64,000 bases of DNA, from contig DAINOJ010000009.1 of assembly GCA_036744005.1 (NCBI GenBank), forward strand, positions 30,286-94,285, given 5' to 3'. How positions within the stretch are numbered: position 1 is the first letter of the stretch; each line of letters opens with the position of its first letter. The position numbers were made by a program, and so were the translations under genes. The notes under the pieces are model-generated. The model worked only from the letters and a program-made list of their open reading frames with translations, was not told the origin of the DNA and did not search any database. This DNA is from CALCNS01 sp937897315. Lineage in GTDB: Bacteria; Bacillota; JAAYKD01. Below are positions 1 through 8,558 of this stretch, piece after piece.

Positions 1-1
1 A

Positions 2-628
2 AAAAGAATCAGCAATCTTTCTGTTTTATCAACCCATAAGACCATGCCTGAAGCTTTAATTTCGTTATTGTCAGGAGAACACAAGGTCAACGCCCTTTTA
101 TGTCCGGGTCATGTGGCAGCCATGATTGGTAGCGATGCCTTTTCATTTTTACCTGAACAGTTACACATGCCTGCAGCAATTTCCGGGTTTGAAGCAGATG
201 AAATTTTGTTATCCATATTAGCTATTTTACAAATGATTGCTCATAACCAAGTAGCTTGCCTAAATATGTATCCTCAAGTTGTTACACCTTTAGGAAACAG
301 AAAAGCACTTACCCTGTTATCTAGTGTTATGGAGAAACAGGATACATTGTGGCGAGGATTGGGTATGATACCTCGAAGTGGATTAAAATTGCGTTCCGAG
401 TATAAAGAATACGACGCCAAGGTAAAATTCTCACCAGCTTTTGAAGAACTTCCAGAACCTCAAGGTTGCTTATGTTCTCAGATGTTAAAAGGGCACACCG
501 TACCAACTCAATGCATGCATTTTGCCTCTACTTGCACACCAGATAACCCATTGGGACCTTGTATGGTATCAGCAGAAGGAACATGTGCGGCTTATTTTCG
601 CTACAGGGAGGAAGACTATGGATTCTAA
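2..628 (+). CDS. hypD: Hydrogenase maturation factor HypD (3' part, cut by window edge)
   Basis: HypD works with HypC to assemble the Fe(CN)2CO unit of [NiFe] hydrogenases and carries a [4Fe-4S] cluster. The frame is open from base 2, so the gene enters from the left; the residues before the first ATG at 44 already read as HypD (a SVLSTHK stretch). Roughly 209 codons, about the last 60% of a usual ~360-residue protein, are present. The C-terminal Cys pattern is complete: GCLC, a Cys before HFASTC, TPDNPLGPC and GTC. The stop overlaps the hypE start by 11 bases. The fit to the family is clear; the N-terminal part cannot be judged. Confidence 0.95.
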   Translation, partial: KRISNLSVLSTHKTMPEALISLLSGEHKVNALLCPGHVAAMIGSDAFSFLPEQLHMPAAISGFEADEILLSILAILQMIAHNQVACLNMYPQVVTPLGNRKALTLLSSVMEKQDTLWRGLGMIPRSGLKLRSEYKEYDAKVKFSPAFEELPEPQGCLCSQMLKGHTVPTQCMHFASTCTPDNPLGPCMVSAEGTCAAYFRYREEDYGF

Positions 629-1619
629 AGTAACATTAGCCCACGGTTCCGGTGGTGCTAAATCACGTGAATTAGTAGAGCAGTTGTTTCGACCTGCTTT
701 TGAGAATCCATATTTGAATCCATTAACTGATTCAGCTTTATTACGTGTACCAGAAAATATTGCCATGACAACAGATAGTTATGTAGTTAGACCTTTATTT
801 TTTCCAGGAGGAGATATTGGTAAGCTAGCAGTTTGCGGTACGATGAATGATCTTGCCGTCAGTGGTGCGATTCCTCGTTTTATGTCTGTGGGAATGATTC
901 TTGCCTATGGTCTCGATATGGAAGTACTACGAAGAATTGTTGAATCTATGGCTAAAACTGCTCGCGAGGCTGGGATACAAATCGTGACGGGAGACACCAA
1001 GGTGGTGGAACAAAACAGTGCAGATGGTATCTTTATCAATACAACAGGTATTGGAATTTATCCAGAAGTGAATAGAATTCTACCTCAACGGATTTTGGAA
1101 GGTGATTGCATTGTAGCCAGTGGTAATATTGCATCTCATGGAGTCTCCGTAATGGCCGAACGAAACCATCTTGGTTTCGAACCTGTTATAGAAAGTGATG
1201 TAGCTTCTTTATTCCCTTTAATCAACATTTTGATGAGTGACCGTAGAGTTGAAATACATGCTATGAGAGATCCAACCAGGGGGGGGATTGCTTCCACCCT
1301 TTGTGAGTGGGCTAATGAAGGCTTAGATATCTCGATTCAGGAATCTAAGTTGCCAATACGGAAAGACGTACGAGCTGCCTGCAAAATCTTAGGATTAGAT
1401 CCAATATATATAGCCAACGAAGGAGTTGTCTTATTATCCATTTCCAAGAACAGCACAGATTTAGCAATATCTCTTTTGAGGCAACATCCACTAGGCCAAA
1501 ATGCAACGGTTATTGGTGAGGTTCAGTGTGGCCGGGGAAAGGTCATTATGCAAACACCTTTAGGTACTTTTAGGAGAATTTACCTTCCGGCAGGCGAGTT
1601 GCTGCCAAGAATTTGTTAA
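618..1619 (+). CDS. hypE: Hydrogenase expression/formation protein HypE
   Basis: HypE dehydrates a carbamoyl group on its C-terminal Cys to thiocyanate, supplying the cyanide ligands of the [NiFe] active site. The protein is 333 residues, normal for the family. It begins with the AHGSGG signature and ends in PRIC, so the acceptor Cys is the last residue. The DPTRGG PurM-type motif is in the middle. An earlier in-frame start at 522 exists, but ATG 618 follows AGGGAGGA at 604-611 and gives the canonical N-terminus. It is translationally coupled to hypD and lies directly upstream of the hydrogenase structural operon. Confidence 0.96.
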   Translation: MDSKVTLAHGSGGAKSRELVEQLFRPAFENPYLNPLTDSALLRVPENIAMTTDSYVVRPLFFPGGDIGKLAVCGTMNDLAVSGAIPRFMSVGMILAYGLDMEVLRRIVESMAKTAREAGIQIVTGDTKVVEQNSADGIFINTTGIGIYPEVNRILPQRILEGDCIVASGNIASHGVSVMAERNHLGFEPVIESDVASLFPLINILMSDRRVEIHAMRDPTRGGIASTLCEWANEGLDISIQESKLPIRKDVRAACKILGLDPIYIANEGVVLLSISKNSTDLAISLLRQHPLGQNATVIGEVQCGRGKVIMQTPLGTFRRIYLPAGELLPRIC

Positions 1620-1666
1620 TCTTATCATTACTATGGAGCTAGATTAGGAAAGGTGATAATTTTATC

Positions 1667-3085
1667 ATGAACACATGGATTTTAATCGCGGGAGTACTGG
1701 TGCCTTTGTTAGGTGCACTATTGTTACCCTTTATCGGAAATGTATCTGAGAAATTACGAAACGGACTCGCTTTGTTCTTTGTTGCTTTCGGATTTTTGAG
1801 TTCTTTTTTAGCCTTACCTGCTGCAATTTCAGGAAATCCTTTGTCTTTCCGGGTAGAAGTACCTTTGGGCTTAAGCTTTGGACTCTATGCAGATGCTATG
1901 GCGATTTTTATGGCTATGGCTGCAACCTTCGTCAGCTTCATCATTGTTCTATATTCTTTTGGATATATCGGTCACTATCCGAATCAGAATGAGTATTATA
2001 TGATGATTAGTTTGTTTATTGGAGCTATGTTGGGGTTAGTATACTCAACGAACCTCATTGCGATTTATATCTTTTGGGAAATATCTGCTTTGTGTTGCTG
2101 GAGATTAATTGGATTCTATCGAGATGATTTGGCTATTAAGCGAGCCAATAAAGCATTTATCGTTACAGTATTAGGTGCTTTAATCATGTTCGTTGGGTTC
2201 GTAGGGATTTATGGTCAGACAGGTACTTTTGAACTGACCGCGATGAAAGGGGTTGCCTTGCCCGCTTGGATCGTGCTGCTCATTTTGTTTGGTATTCTAT
2301 CCAAATCCGCTACCTTCCCATTACATAGTTGGCTTCCGGATGCAGGTGTTGCTCCCTCGCCTGTGACATCCTTACTTCACGCTGCAGTATTAGTTAAAAT
2401 AGGTGTTTATGCTTATGCTCGATTTTTTGTGCTGACATTTGATATACCCGACCTTTTCCAAACATGGGTGCCTACGATTGCTGCTGTCAGCGCGTTACTC
2501 AGTGCAGGAGTGGCATTAAGGGAGAATGATATTAAGCGTGTTGTTGCTTATTCTACGATTAGTCAACTAGCTTTTATTCTTTTGGGTTTATCATCGGGGA
2601 ACGAAATCGGATTTGTTGGTGGACTACTGTACATATTAGCTCACAGTATTGCTAAAGGAGGACTGTTCCTTTGTGCCGGTATAGTTGAGCACGCTCTTCA
2701 TACGAAAGATATGAGCAAGATGGGCGGTTTGGCTAAAACAATGCCATTTACTGCGTTCGCTTATATTTTATGTGCGTTCTCAGTCATGGGCATTCCCCCA
2801 TTTTCTGGCTTCTTTGCAAAATACCTTGTTATCGATGGTATTGTAACATCAGGTCAAATAGGGTTAGGTTTTGCTTTCATTATAGGAGCAGTTATGACAG
2901 TCATGTATCTCATTCGATTGTTTGTGAAGGTCTTTTTAGGACCACAAGTGAATCCATCCGTAAAAGAAGGTTCACCCATTATGGTAGCCAGTGTTGTAAC
3001 CTTAGGAATCGTCGCTTTGGTTTTGGGAACAATGATGTTTTGGCCTTCTCAATTGGCTTGGCTTGCGTATGGGGGTGTCATTTAG
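1667..3085 (+). CDS. Group 4 hydrogenase antiporter-like membrane subunit 1 (NuoN/MrpD-like)
   Basis: A 472-residue polytopic membrane protein of the proton-conducting antiporter family shared by complex I (NuoL/M/N), Mrp antiporters and Hyf/Mbh hydrogenases. It shows the HSWLPDAG loop (about residues 221-228) and the following LLHAAVLVKIGVY helix with its family Lys. A helix with WEIS holds the conserved Glu (about residue 138). It should move H+ or Na+ in the membrane arm as electrons pass to protons. It is the first of three such subunits and is preceded by GAAAGGTGAT. Which of NuoL, M or N it matches best cannot be decided by eye. Confidence 0.9.
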   Translation: MNTWILIAGVLVPLLGALLLPFIGNVSEKLRNGLALFFVAFGFLSSFLALPAAISGNPLSFRVEVPLGLSFGLYADAMAIFMAMAATFVSFIIVLYSFGYIGHYPNQNEYYMMISLFIGAMLGLVYSTNLIAIYIFWEISALCCWRLIGFYRDDLAIKRANKAFIVTVLGALIMFVGFVGIYGQTGTFELTAMKGVALPAWIVLLILFGILSKSATFPLHSWLPDAGVAPSPVTSLLHAAVLVKIGVYAYARFFVLTFDIPDLFQTWVPTIAAVSALLSAGVALRENDIKRVVAYSTISQLAFILLGLSSGNEIGFVGGLLYILAHSIAKGGLFLCAGIVEHALHTKDMSKMGGLAKTMPFTAFAYILCAFSVMGIPPFSGFFAKYLVIDGIVTSGQIGLGFAFIIGAVMTVMYLIRLFVKVFLGPQVNPSVKEGSPIMVASVVTLGIVALVLGTMMFWPSQLAWLAYGGVI

Positions 3086-3086
3086 T

Positions 3087-4958
3087 ATGTTGAATCAAGT
3101 AGCTAATTTTATAAGACAAGATTATATGCTCTTAACAGTCATGGTAGGATTACCGATCATCAGTGCGATTTTGTTATGGTTTTTGCGTAAGCACCCCCTT
3201 TTAAAATCGATAGTAGCCATTACAACCGCTTCTATTAATATGTTTTCAGCTGTCAGTTTACTGTCTATACAAGAATTTTTCACCACATTGCCTTTTGCTC
3301 CCTATGGGTTTGACTTATCGTTTAGAGTTTATGGTTTCTCTGCCTTGTTCTTGATGATTACTGGAGTTATGTTCTTCTTGATTGTATTATTTACTCTATC
3401 CAATTTGAAGAAAGCTGACTTTGGAGGGATTTATTTCCTCTATTTATATCTTAGTCTGGGATTAATCAACGGAGCCATGTTATCCAATCATTTGGGATTA
3501 ATGCTCTTCTTTTGGGAAGGTTTATTGTGTACCCTGTTTGGAATGCTGTTGATTCGTCAACAAGAACATCCTGAAACCGCGGTAAAAGCTCTTACTATTT
3601 CTGGTACTGCTGATTTATTGCTGATGCTGGGAATCATTATTACAACCTATTTGGCAGGTAGCGGGAAAATGACTGATATTCATTCCATACCAATTCAAGG
3701 AATGGGGATCATTGGATTTTTCAGCTTGGTTTTTGGTGCTTTAGGGAAAGCAGGTAGCATGCCGTTTCATAGTTGGATCCCCAATGCTTCTAAAGACGCA
3801 CCAACAGCATTCATGGTAGCCTTTCCTGCATCGTTAGAGAAGATTCTTGGAATCTACTTTACAGCAAGAATCATTCTCGACGTTTACGATTATATTCCGG
3901 GCAGTGCGATAAGTTTAATCATGATGTCTGTTGCTACAGTCACCATTGTTTTTGCTGTTGCTATGGCGTTAATTCAGAAAGACATGAAAAAGCTACTTTC
4001 ATATCATGCCATCAGCCAGTTGGGCTATATGTTGTTAGGAATCGCTTCCGGCCATCCGATTGGAATGATGGGTGGGTTGTTTCACTTACTGAATAATGCT
4101 TTGTATAAAACCGGTTTGTTTATGATTGCCGGTAGTATAGAAGATCAAACAGGAACGACTGACTTACATCATTTGGGCGGTTTAAGGAAAAACATGCCTA
4201 TCACAGCTATTTGTTTCCTTGTTTTTGCATTTTCTATAGCCGGTTTCCCGGGAACCAATGGTTTCTTTTCCAAAGAACTCGTCTTCGATGCTGCGCTGGA
4301 AATTCATCCTGTTTTCTATTTTGGAGCTTTATTAGGGGCCTTTATGACCGCTTTGTCCTTCTTGAAAATCGGGCGTTCTTTGTTCTTTGGCCCCTTAACA
4401 CTTCCGCAAAATCAAACAGAGATAAAAGAGACCTCGTGGGGTATGCTTCTGCCCATTGTCGCTTTAGCTGCAATGTGTCTTCTTTTTGGTATCTCAAACA
4501 ACCTGCCACTTGATCACATGCTGGGTGAGGTTCTTCACTATGAAGAACATTTCTCCGGTTGGCCACATTCTTGGTTATTAGTTCTGATTTCAGCTGCTGT
4601 CTTACTTTTAGCGCTATTGGATCATGCTTATGGTTCAAAGAAAACAGGACATGCGTTATCTGCAGCGGACCATATTCACTATGCTCCCGGATTAAAACAG
4701 ATTTACCATTGGGCTGAAAAAGGTTATTTCGATCCCTATCAATGGCTCATGGTGATGAGTAGAGTCTTCTCATGGATCTGTGTTCAAATCGAGAAGATAG
4801 TGTCATGGCTTTATGATTCCGCGATACCGGGTTTGTTTTTGAGTACCGGTAACGCGTTGCATCGATTTGATAATGGAAGTTTACCCCGCTACTTGTCTCT
4901 GGCAATCGCCGGCTTGGTGTTAACGACGATTATATTCTTGACTGCAATGCCGTTCTAA
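3087..4958 (+). CDS. Group 4 hydrogenase antiporter-like membrane subunit 2 (NuoL/HyfB-like)
   Basis: A 623-residue polytopic protein, the longest of the three antiporter-like subunits, with a C-terminal extension beyond the 14-helix core. That extension recalls the lateral helix of NuoL/HyfB, though this cannot be proven by eye. Key features are the HSWIPNASKDAPT loop, the SLEKILGIYFTARI helix and an amphipathic stretch near the end containing WLYDSAIPG. A TTG at 3063 would overlap the preceding gene. ATG 3087, one base after the upstream stop and 9 bases past GGGGGTG, is the better start. Confidence 0.9.
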   Translation: MLNQVANFIRQDYMLLTVMVGLPIISAILLWFLRKHPLLKSIVAITTASINMFSAVSLLSIQEFFTTLPFAPYGFDLSFRVYGFSALFLMITGVMFFLIVLFTLSNLKKADFGGIYFLYLYLSLGLINGAMLSNHLGLMLFFWEGLLCTLFGMLLIRQQEHPETAVKALTISGTADLLLMLGIIITTYLAGSGKMTDIHSIPIQGMGIIGFFSLVFGALGKAGSMPFHSWIPNASKDAPTAFMVAFPASLEKILGIYFTARIILDVYDYIPGSAISLIMMSVATVTIVFAVAMALIQKDMKKLLSYHAISQLGYMLLGIASGHPIGMMGGLFHLLNNALYKTGLFMIAGSIEDQTGTTDLHHLGGLRKNMPITAICFLVFAFSIAGFPGTNGFFSKELVFDAALEIHPVFYFGALLGAFMTALSFLKIGRSLFFGPLTLPQNQTEIKETSWGMLLPIVALAAMCLLFGISNNLPLDHMLGEVLHYEEHFSGWPHSWLLVLISAAVLLLALLDHAYGSKKTGHALSAADHIHYAPGLKQIYHWAEKGYFDPYQWLMVMSRVFSWICVQIEKIVSWLYDSAIPGLFLSTGNALHRFDNGSLPRYLSLAIAGLVLTTIIFLTAMPF

Positions 4959-4971
4959 TGGGGAGGATATT

Positions 4972-6432
4972 ATGAACTATTTGAATTGGATCGCTGATGG
5001 CCTGATATTAATACCACTCATCGCGATTGCTATCAATAATCTCTGTACAAGGAAATTCATGGACCGGAATTTTCATCTATTGGGTGGAGTGGTCACTTTA
5101 ACACAATTAATTGCTGTGATTTATTCATTTCTAGTCATGTCAAGAAATGGATTTCAAGTTGGTAATCAGGTTCAAACAACAGCAATTGGATTACCCACTG
5201 GGATTTTTCATATCACACCGATTGCATTGGTTTTCTTGTTTTGTGTTGGTTTGGTAGCTTTTATATCTGTGTTGATCGCTAAAAAAACCATCGATGCCAA
5301 TAAGGTCTCGTATATCAATTTGCTGATGACTTTATTGGTTGGTATGAATGGTATGCTTTTGGTGGATGATTTATTCTCTCTTTATGTGTTTTTAGACGTG
5401 GTTGGTATATCGAGCTTTGTTATGATTGCTCTATTCCGTTCGCGTACTGGCTTAGAAGGTTCTATCAAGTATTTAGTCATTTCTTCCTTGGCAACGATTT
5501 TTATTTTAACTGCCTTAGCTTTCATATTTATGTATACCGGTAGCTTATCTTATGATGTAGTAAGAGGAGATTTATTGAAGTTAGCTCCTCACCCTTTTAG
5601 TATCATGCTGGATTTTGCATTAATACTTTTAATAGCAGGTTATGCAATCAAAACAGGAGCAGTACCGTTTCACAGTTGGTTACCCGACGCACATCAAAGT
5701 GCGGATACCTCAGTATCGGTTTTACTGAGCGGTATTGTTATCAAGGTAGCGGGAATATATAGTTTTGTGGTCTTGACTCAATTGTTTCCCGGTGTGAGGG
5801 CTATTCGGCTTACTTTAGCTATCTTAGGAATCTTATCCATTTTAATCGGAGCGCTCTTGGCTATGAGGCAGAATCACTTCAAGAGAATTATAGCTTATTC
5901 CAGCGTTAGCCAAATGGGGTATATCCTTTTAGGGTTGAGTGCTGGGAATACCTTGGGACTCATTGGGGCAGTAGCTCATGTGTTCAGCCATGCAACCTTT
6001 AAATCGACGTTGTTTGCTAATGCTGCAGCATTACATGAACAAGCTGAAACTTTAGATATCCAGTCTTTGGGTGGTTTACAAAATCAAATGCCGATTACCT
6101 CGTTCTCATCCGTCATCGCATCACTATCTACTGCGGGAATACCTCCCTTCTTGGGGTTTTGGAGCAAATTTATTATCATCGCTGCTTTATGGAATGCAGA
6201 CTTGAAGATTCTTGGTGGAGTGGCTCTTGGTATGAGCATATTGACAGCAGCATATTTCCTACGGTTGCAAGGCAAGGTATTCTTCGGAAAACCCAAACCA
6301 GAGCTGGGATTTGTCAAGGAAATTCGCGGGAGCATTTGTTTTGCAGAAATTTTACTGACAGCAATCACCATTTTGGTCGGAGTTTCTTTCCCCGTTGTGT
6401 TAATCTATATCCAGTCTTTGGGACTGATATAA
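4972..6432 (+). CDS. Group 4 hydrogenase antiporter-like membrane subunit 3 (NuoM/HyfF-like)
   Basis: A 486-residue membrane protein of the same antiporter family. It carries the HSWLPDAHQSA loop, followed by the helix SGIVIKVAGIY with its Lys, and the AYSSVSQMGYILLGL segment typical of these subunits. It starts at an ATG after GGGGAGGATATT, 13 bases behind the previous stop. Having three different antiporter-like subunits in one hydrogenase operon implies up to three ion-translocating channels, as in complex I and Hyf. This is inference from the family, not measured coupling. Confidence 0.9.
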   Translation: MNYLNWIADGLILIPLIAIAINNLCTRKFMDRNFHLLGGVVTLTQLIAVIYSFLVMSRNGFQVGNQVQTTAIGLPTGIFHITPIALVFLFCVGLVAFISVLIAKKTIDANKVSYINLLMTLLVGMNGMLLVDDLFSLYVFLDVVGISSFVMIALFRSRTGLEGSIKYLVISSLATIFILTALAFIFMYTGSLSYDVVRGDLLKLAPHPFSIMLDFALILLIAGYAIKTGAVPFHSWLPDAHQSADTSVSVLLSGIVIKVAGIYSFVVLTQLFPGVRAIRLTLAILGILSILIGALLAMRQNHFKRIIAYSSVSQMGYILLGLSAGNTLGLIGAVAHVFSHATFKSTLFANAAALHEQAETLDIQSLGGLQNQMPITSFSSVIASLSTAGIPPFLGFWSKFIIIAALWNADLKILGGVALGMSILTAAYFLRLQGKVFFGKPKPELGFVKEIRGSICFAEILLTAITILVGVSFPVVLIYIQSLGLI

Positions 6433-6466
6433 CCGCAACTGCGTGCATATAGATAGGAGTAAACAT

Positions 6467-6955
6467 ATGAACATAATTATTTATCTCAGTCTGGCTTCAC
6501 TTCTGTTTTGTTGTATCAAGGCGGTGATGTCTCGTAGTATATTAAAATCTGCGATATTCTTAGCAGTAGCCAGTGCTGCCTTGGGTGTTATCATGTATAG
6601 GTTAGGAGCTAAGTGGGCTGCAGTATTTGAAGTCTCTGTTTGTGCAGGACTTGTTACCGCGGTGTTCATTAGCGCAATCAGTCTTTCCAATATGAAGAAA
6701 GATGATATACAAAAGCTCTACGATGACAAGAAGCGCATGGGATTTCTACCATACTTTCTCATTTATGCAGGTGTGTTTGTCATTGCTGTGGCTCTCATGA
6801 AGGACATCAACTTAACTGTCATTGCGCAAGAAAAGGTTGGGGAGTTCCAAGAAGTGTTCTGGAAAACTAGAGGTGCCGATATTCTCGGTCAGATAACCGC
6901 CATTTTAATTGGTGGTATTGCAGTGGTAGTTCTGTTAAAGGAGGGAAATAAATGA
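6467..6955 (+). CDS. NuoJ/MrpB-type small membrane subunit
   Basis: A 162-residue protein with about four to five hydrophobic helices. The position just before a NuoK-like gene, and a central helix of the form AVFEVSVCAGLVTAVFI (small residues plus an acidic residue), suggest the NuoJ / MbhD / DUF4040-like group. A GTG at 6443 gives a longer frame, but ATG 6467 sits after TAGGAG at 6453-6458 and is preferred. It would lie at the junction between the hydrogenase domain and the antiporter arm. The family assignment is moderate because these subunits diverge quickly. Confidence 0.72.
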   Translation: MNIIIYLSLASLLFCCIKAVMSRSILKSAIFLAVASAALGVIMYRLGAKWAAVFEVSVCAGLVTAVFISAISLSNMKKDDIQKLYDDKKRMGFLPYFLIYAGVFVIAVALMKDINLTVIAQEKVGEFQEVFWKTRGADILGQITAILIGGIAVVVLLKEGNK

Positions 6956-7257
6956 CGATTGAAACAGTCATGCTATTGGTTGGTTTTCTTATGATCCTAA
7001 CCGGATGTTACTGCTTGATCCGTTCCTATCATCTTCTGAAAATTATCATTGGAATGGAGATTGCAGTGAAGGCAGGTACTATGCTTCTCATTTTAGCAGG
7101 ATATATGAACGGTCAAATCGGACTCGCTCAAGCGTATGTTATTACCGCAATCGTTTTAGAAGTTGTTGTTGCAGTTGTTCTAGCGGGAGTGACCATCGGC
7201 CTATACCATAAATATGGGAATATGGATATCCGTAACTTAACTCAATTGAAAGGATAG
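6952..7257 (+). CDS. NuoK/HyfE/MrpC-like membrane subunit
   Basis: A 101-residue protein with three transmembrane helices, the size of NuoK. The second helix holds IGMEIAVKAG, matching the conserved membrane Glu (here Glu36), and the third holds VITAIVLEVV, with the second conserved Glu. In complex I these acidic residues form part of the proton path linking the quinone/hydrogenase site to the antiporters. The gene overlaps the preceding one by 4 bases (ATGA), showing translational coupling. Confidence 0.88.
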   Translation: MTIETVMLLVGFLMILTGCYCLIRSYHLLKIIIGMEIAVKAGTMLLILAGYMNGQIGLAQAYVITAIVLEVVVAVVLAGVTIGLYHKYGNMDIRNLTQLKG

Positions 7258-7265
7258 TGACAAAT

Positions 7266-7586
7266 ATGGACATGGTTTTATTATCCCCACCCTTACTCTT
7301 TATCTTCTTCTTTGCTATATTTGCTCTATCGTCCCGATGGCTATCTCGCTATGCCAATAAAACACCGCTTTCACAAAGAGCGTTAGATGCTTATGCTTGC
7401 GGTCAGAGAGATGTTGAGAACTATGTTAACCCAGACTATAGCCAGTTCTTCCAGTATGCTTTTGTTTTTACCGTTGTTCATGTTATGATATTAGTGGTTG
7501 GAACCGCTCCTGCTGAAGCTAGATTATTCCCTATATTGTACATAGTAACCGGCATGTTAACCATATTGCTGGTTTTTAAGAGGTGA
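7266..7586 (+). CDS. NuoA-like membrane subunit
   Basis: A 106-residue protein with three predicted helices. The loop after helix one contains DAYACGQ, comparable to the YECG loop of NuoA, and a central segment runs FVFTVVHVMILVV. A GTG at 7257 overlapping the upstream stop is possible, but AAAGGA at 7249-7254 is too close to it and fits ATG 7266. NuoA-like subunits are absent from classic Hyc/Hyf hydrogenases, so its presence brings this complex closer to a full complex I membrane arm. Confidence is moderate because the sequence is short. Confidence 0.72.
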   Translation: MDMVLLSPPLLFIFFFAIFALSSRWLSRYANKTPLSQRALDAYACGQRDVENYVNPDYSQFFQYAFVFTVVHVMILVVGTAPAEARLFPILYIVTGMLTILLVFKR

Positions 7587-7591
7587 ATTAC

Positions 7592-8062
7592 ATGAGTATT
7601 ATTCAAAAAGCAATCGAGTGGGGTACGGGTAAATCGCCTTGGATTATTCATTTCAACGCTGGTGCATGTAACGGTTGTGATATTGAAACCATAGACGCAT
7701 TAACACCAAGGTTTGATTTAGAACGTATTGGGATTACCAAGCAAGGTAGCCCAAGACACGCCGATGTTTTAGTCTGTACCGGTGCAGTGACACTTCAAAC
7801 AAAAGAACGTTTGATTCAAATCTATGATCAAATGTCAGAACCAAAATTCGTCATTGCGATAGGTGCTTGTGCATGTTCGGGCGGGGTTTTCAATGGCTGT
7901 TATAGTGTAGTTGGAGGAATCGATACCGTGATTCCAGTAGATATGTATTTGCCAGGTTGCTCCGTACGCCCCGAAACCATTCTTAACGCGGTAGATAAGT
8001 TGCTACAAGGCCGTGCAGAAGCCCTAAAAAATAGAGCAGGAGGAGATTACAATGGAAAATGA
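7592..8062 (+). CDS. [NiFe] hydrogenase small subunit (NuoB/HycG-like)
   Basis: A 156-residue electron-transfer subunit binding the proximal [4Fe-4S] cluster. The ligands are visible as GACNGCD (about residues 25-31), GACACSGG and PGCSVRP. It passes electrons between the ferredoxin-like subunit and the [NiFe] site in the large subunit. ATG 7592 follows AAGAGGTG with about 7 bases of spacing and is preferred to the in-frame GTG at 7583. Its end overlaps the next gene by 11 bases. Confidence 0.94.
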   Translation: MSIIQKAIEWGTGKSPWIIHFNAGACNGCDIETIDALTPRFDLERIGITKQGSPRHADVLVCTGAVTLQTKERLIQIYDQMSEPKFVIAIGACACSGGVFNGCYSVVGGIDTVIPVDMYLPGCSVRPETILNAVDKLLQGRAEALKNRAGGDYNGK

Positions 8063-8558
8063 GCTCAATATTGTTAAGATTCTCTGCGAGAAATTTCCTT
8101 GGCTAACCGATAGAATAACCGTCAAGAAAGCAAAGCAGATCATTACCAATGCTATGACTCCTGAAGAATTCTTATCCATTGTACAATATGCTCATGACGA
8201 ACTGCAATTTAGCCGGGGTCACCATGTTGTGGGACTAGACGATGGAGATCAGTTAGGTCTACTTTACTTAATTTCGGACCCTAATCATATCATGCTCATG
8301 TTACGTGAGAGTGTCCCTAAATCGAATCCGGTTGTGAGGACATTATCTGGACTTTATCCCTGTTTGATGATGCACGAACGTGAATTGGTTAGTCTATTTG
8401 GAGTCATCGTTGAAGGATTACCTGAGGGGATTCATTATCCTCTCCCAGACGGATGGCCTGAGGGAAATTATCCGATGCGAAAAGAATGGAATCCCGATTA
8501 TTTCAACCGCAACACCATGACTTATGAACCACCGACGGAGAAGGAGGAACAGAAATGA
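8052..8558 (+). CDS. NuoC/HycE-N-like hydrogenase subunit
   Basis: A 168-residue soluble subunit of the NuoC (30 kDa) family. The end reads YPMRKEWNPDYF, matching the NuoC signature region, and an MHERELVSLFGV segment matches the ERE-xxDLFG motif. In Hyc/Hyf this domain is fused to the large subunit; here it is a separate gene, as in Ech, Mbh and complex I. It overlaps its neighbours at both ends, so the small, NuoC-like and large subunits are translationally coupled. Confidence 0.9.
   Translation: MENELNIVKILCEKFPWLTDRITVKKAKQIITNAMTPEEFLSIVQYAHDELQFSRGHHVVGLDDGDQLGLLYLISDPNHIMLMLRESVPKSNPVVRTLSGLYPCLMMHERELVSLFGVIVEGLPEGIHYPLPDGWPEGNYPMRKEWNPDYFNRNTMTYEPPTEKEEQK

Noticed and set aside
522..617. 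Longer hypE start at 522
   Set aside because: It would run through the hypD coding end; ATG 618 has the binding site and canonical N-terminus.
4342..4638. Minus-strand ORF within the second antiporter gene, and the many other long shadow ORFs inside dnaK, prmA, hutU and the chaperonin
   Set aside because: They lie wholly in another frame of strongly supported genes, have no binding sites, and show no recognisable domains.
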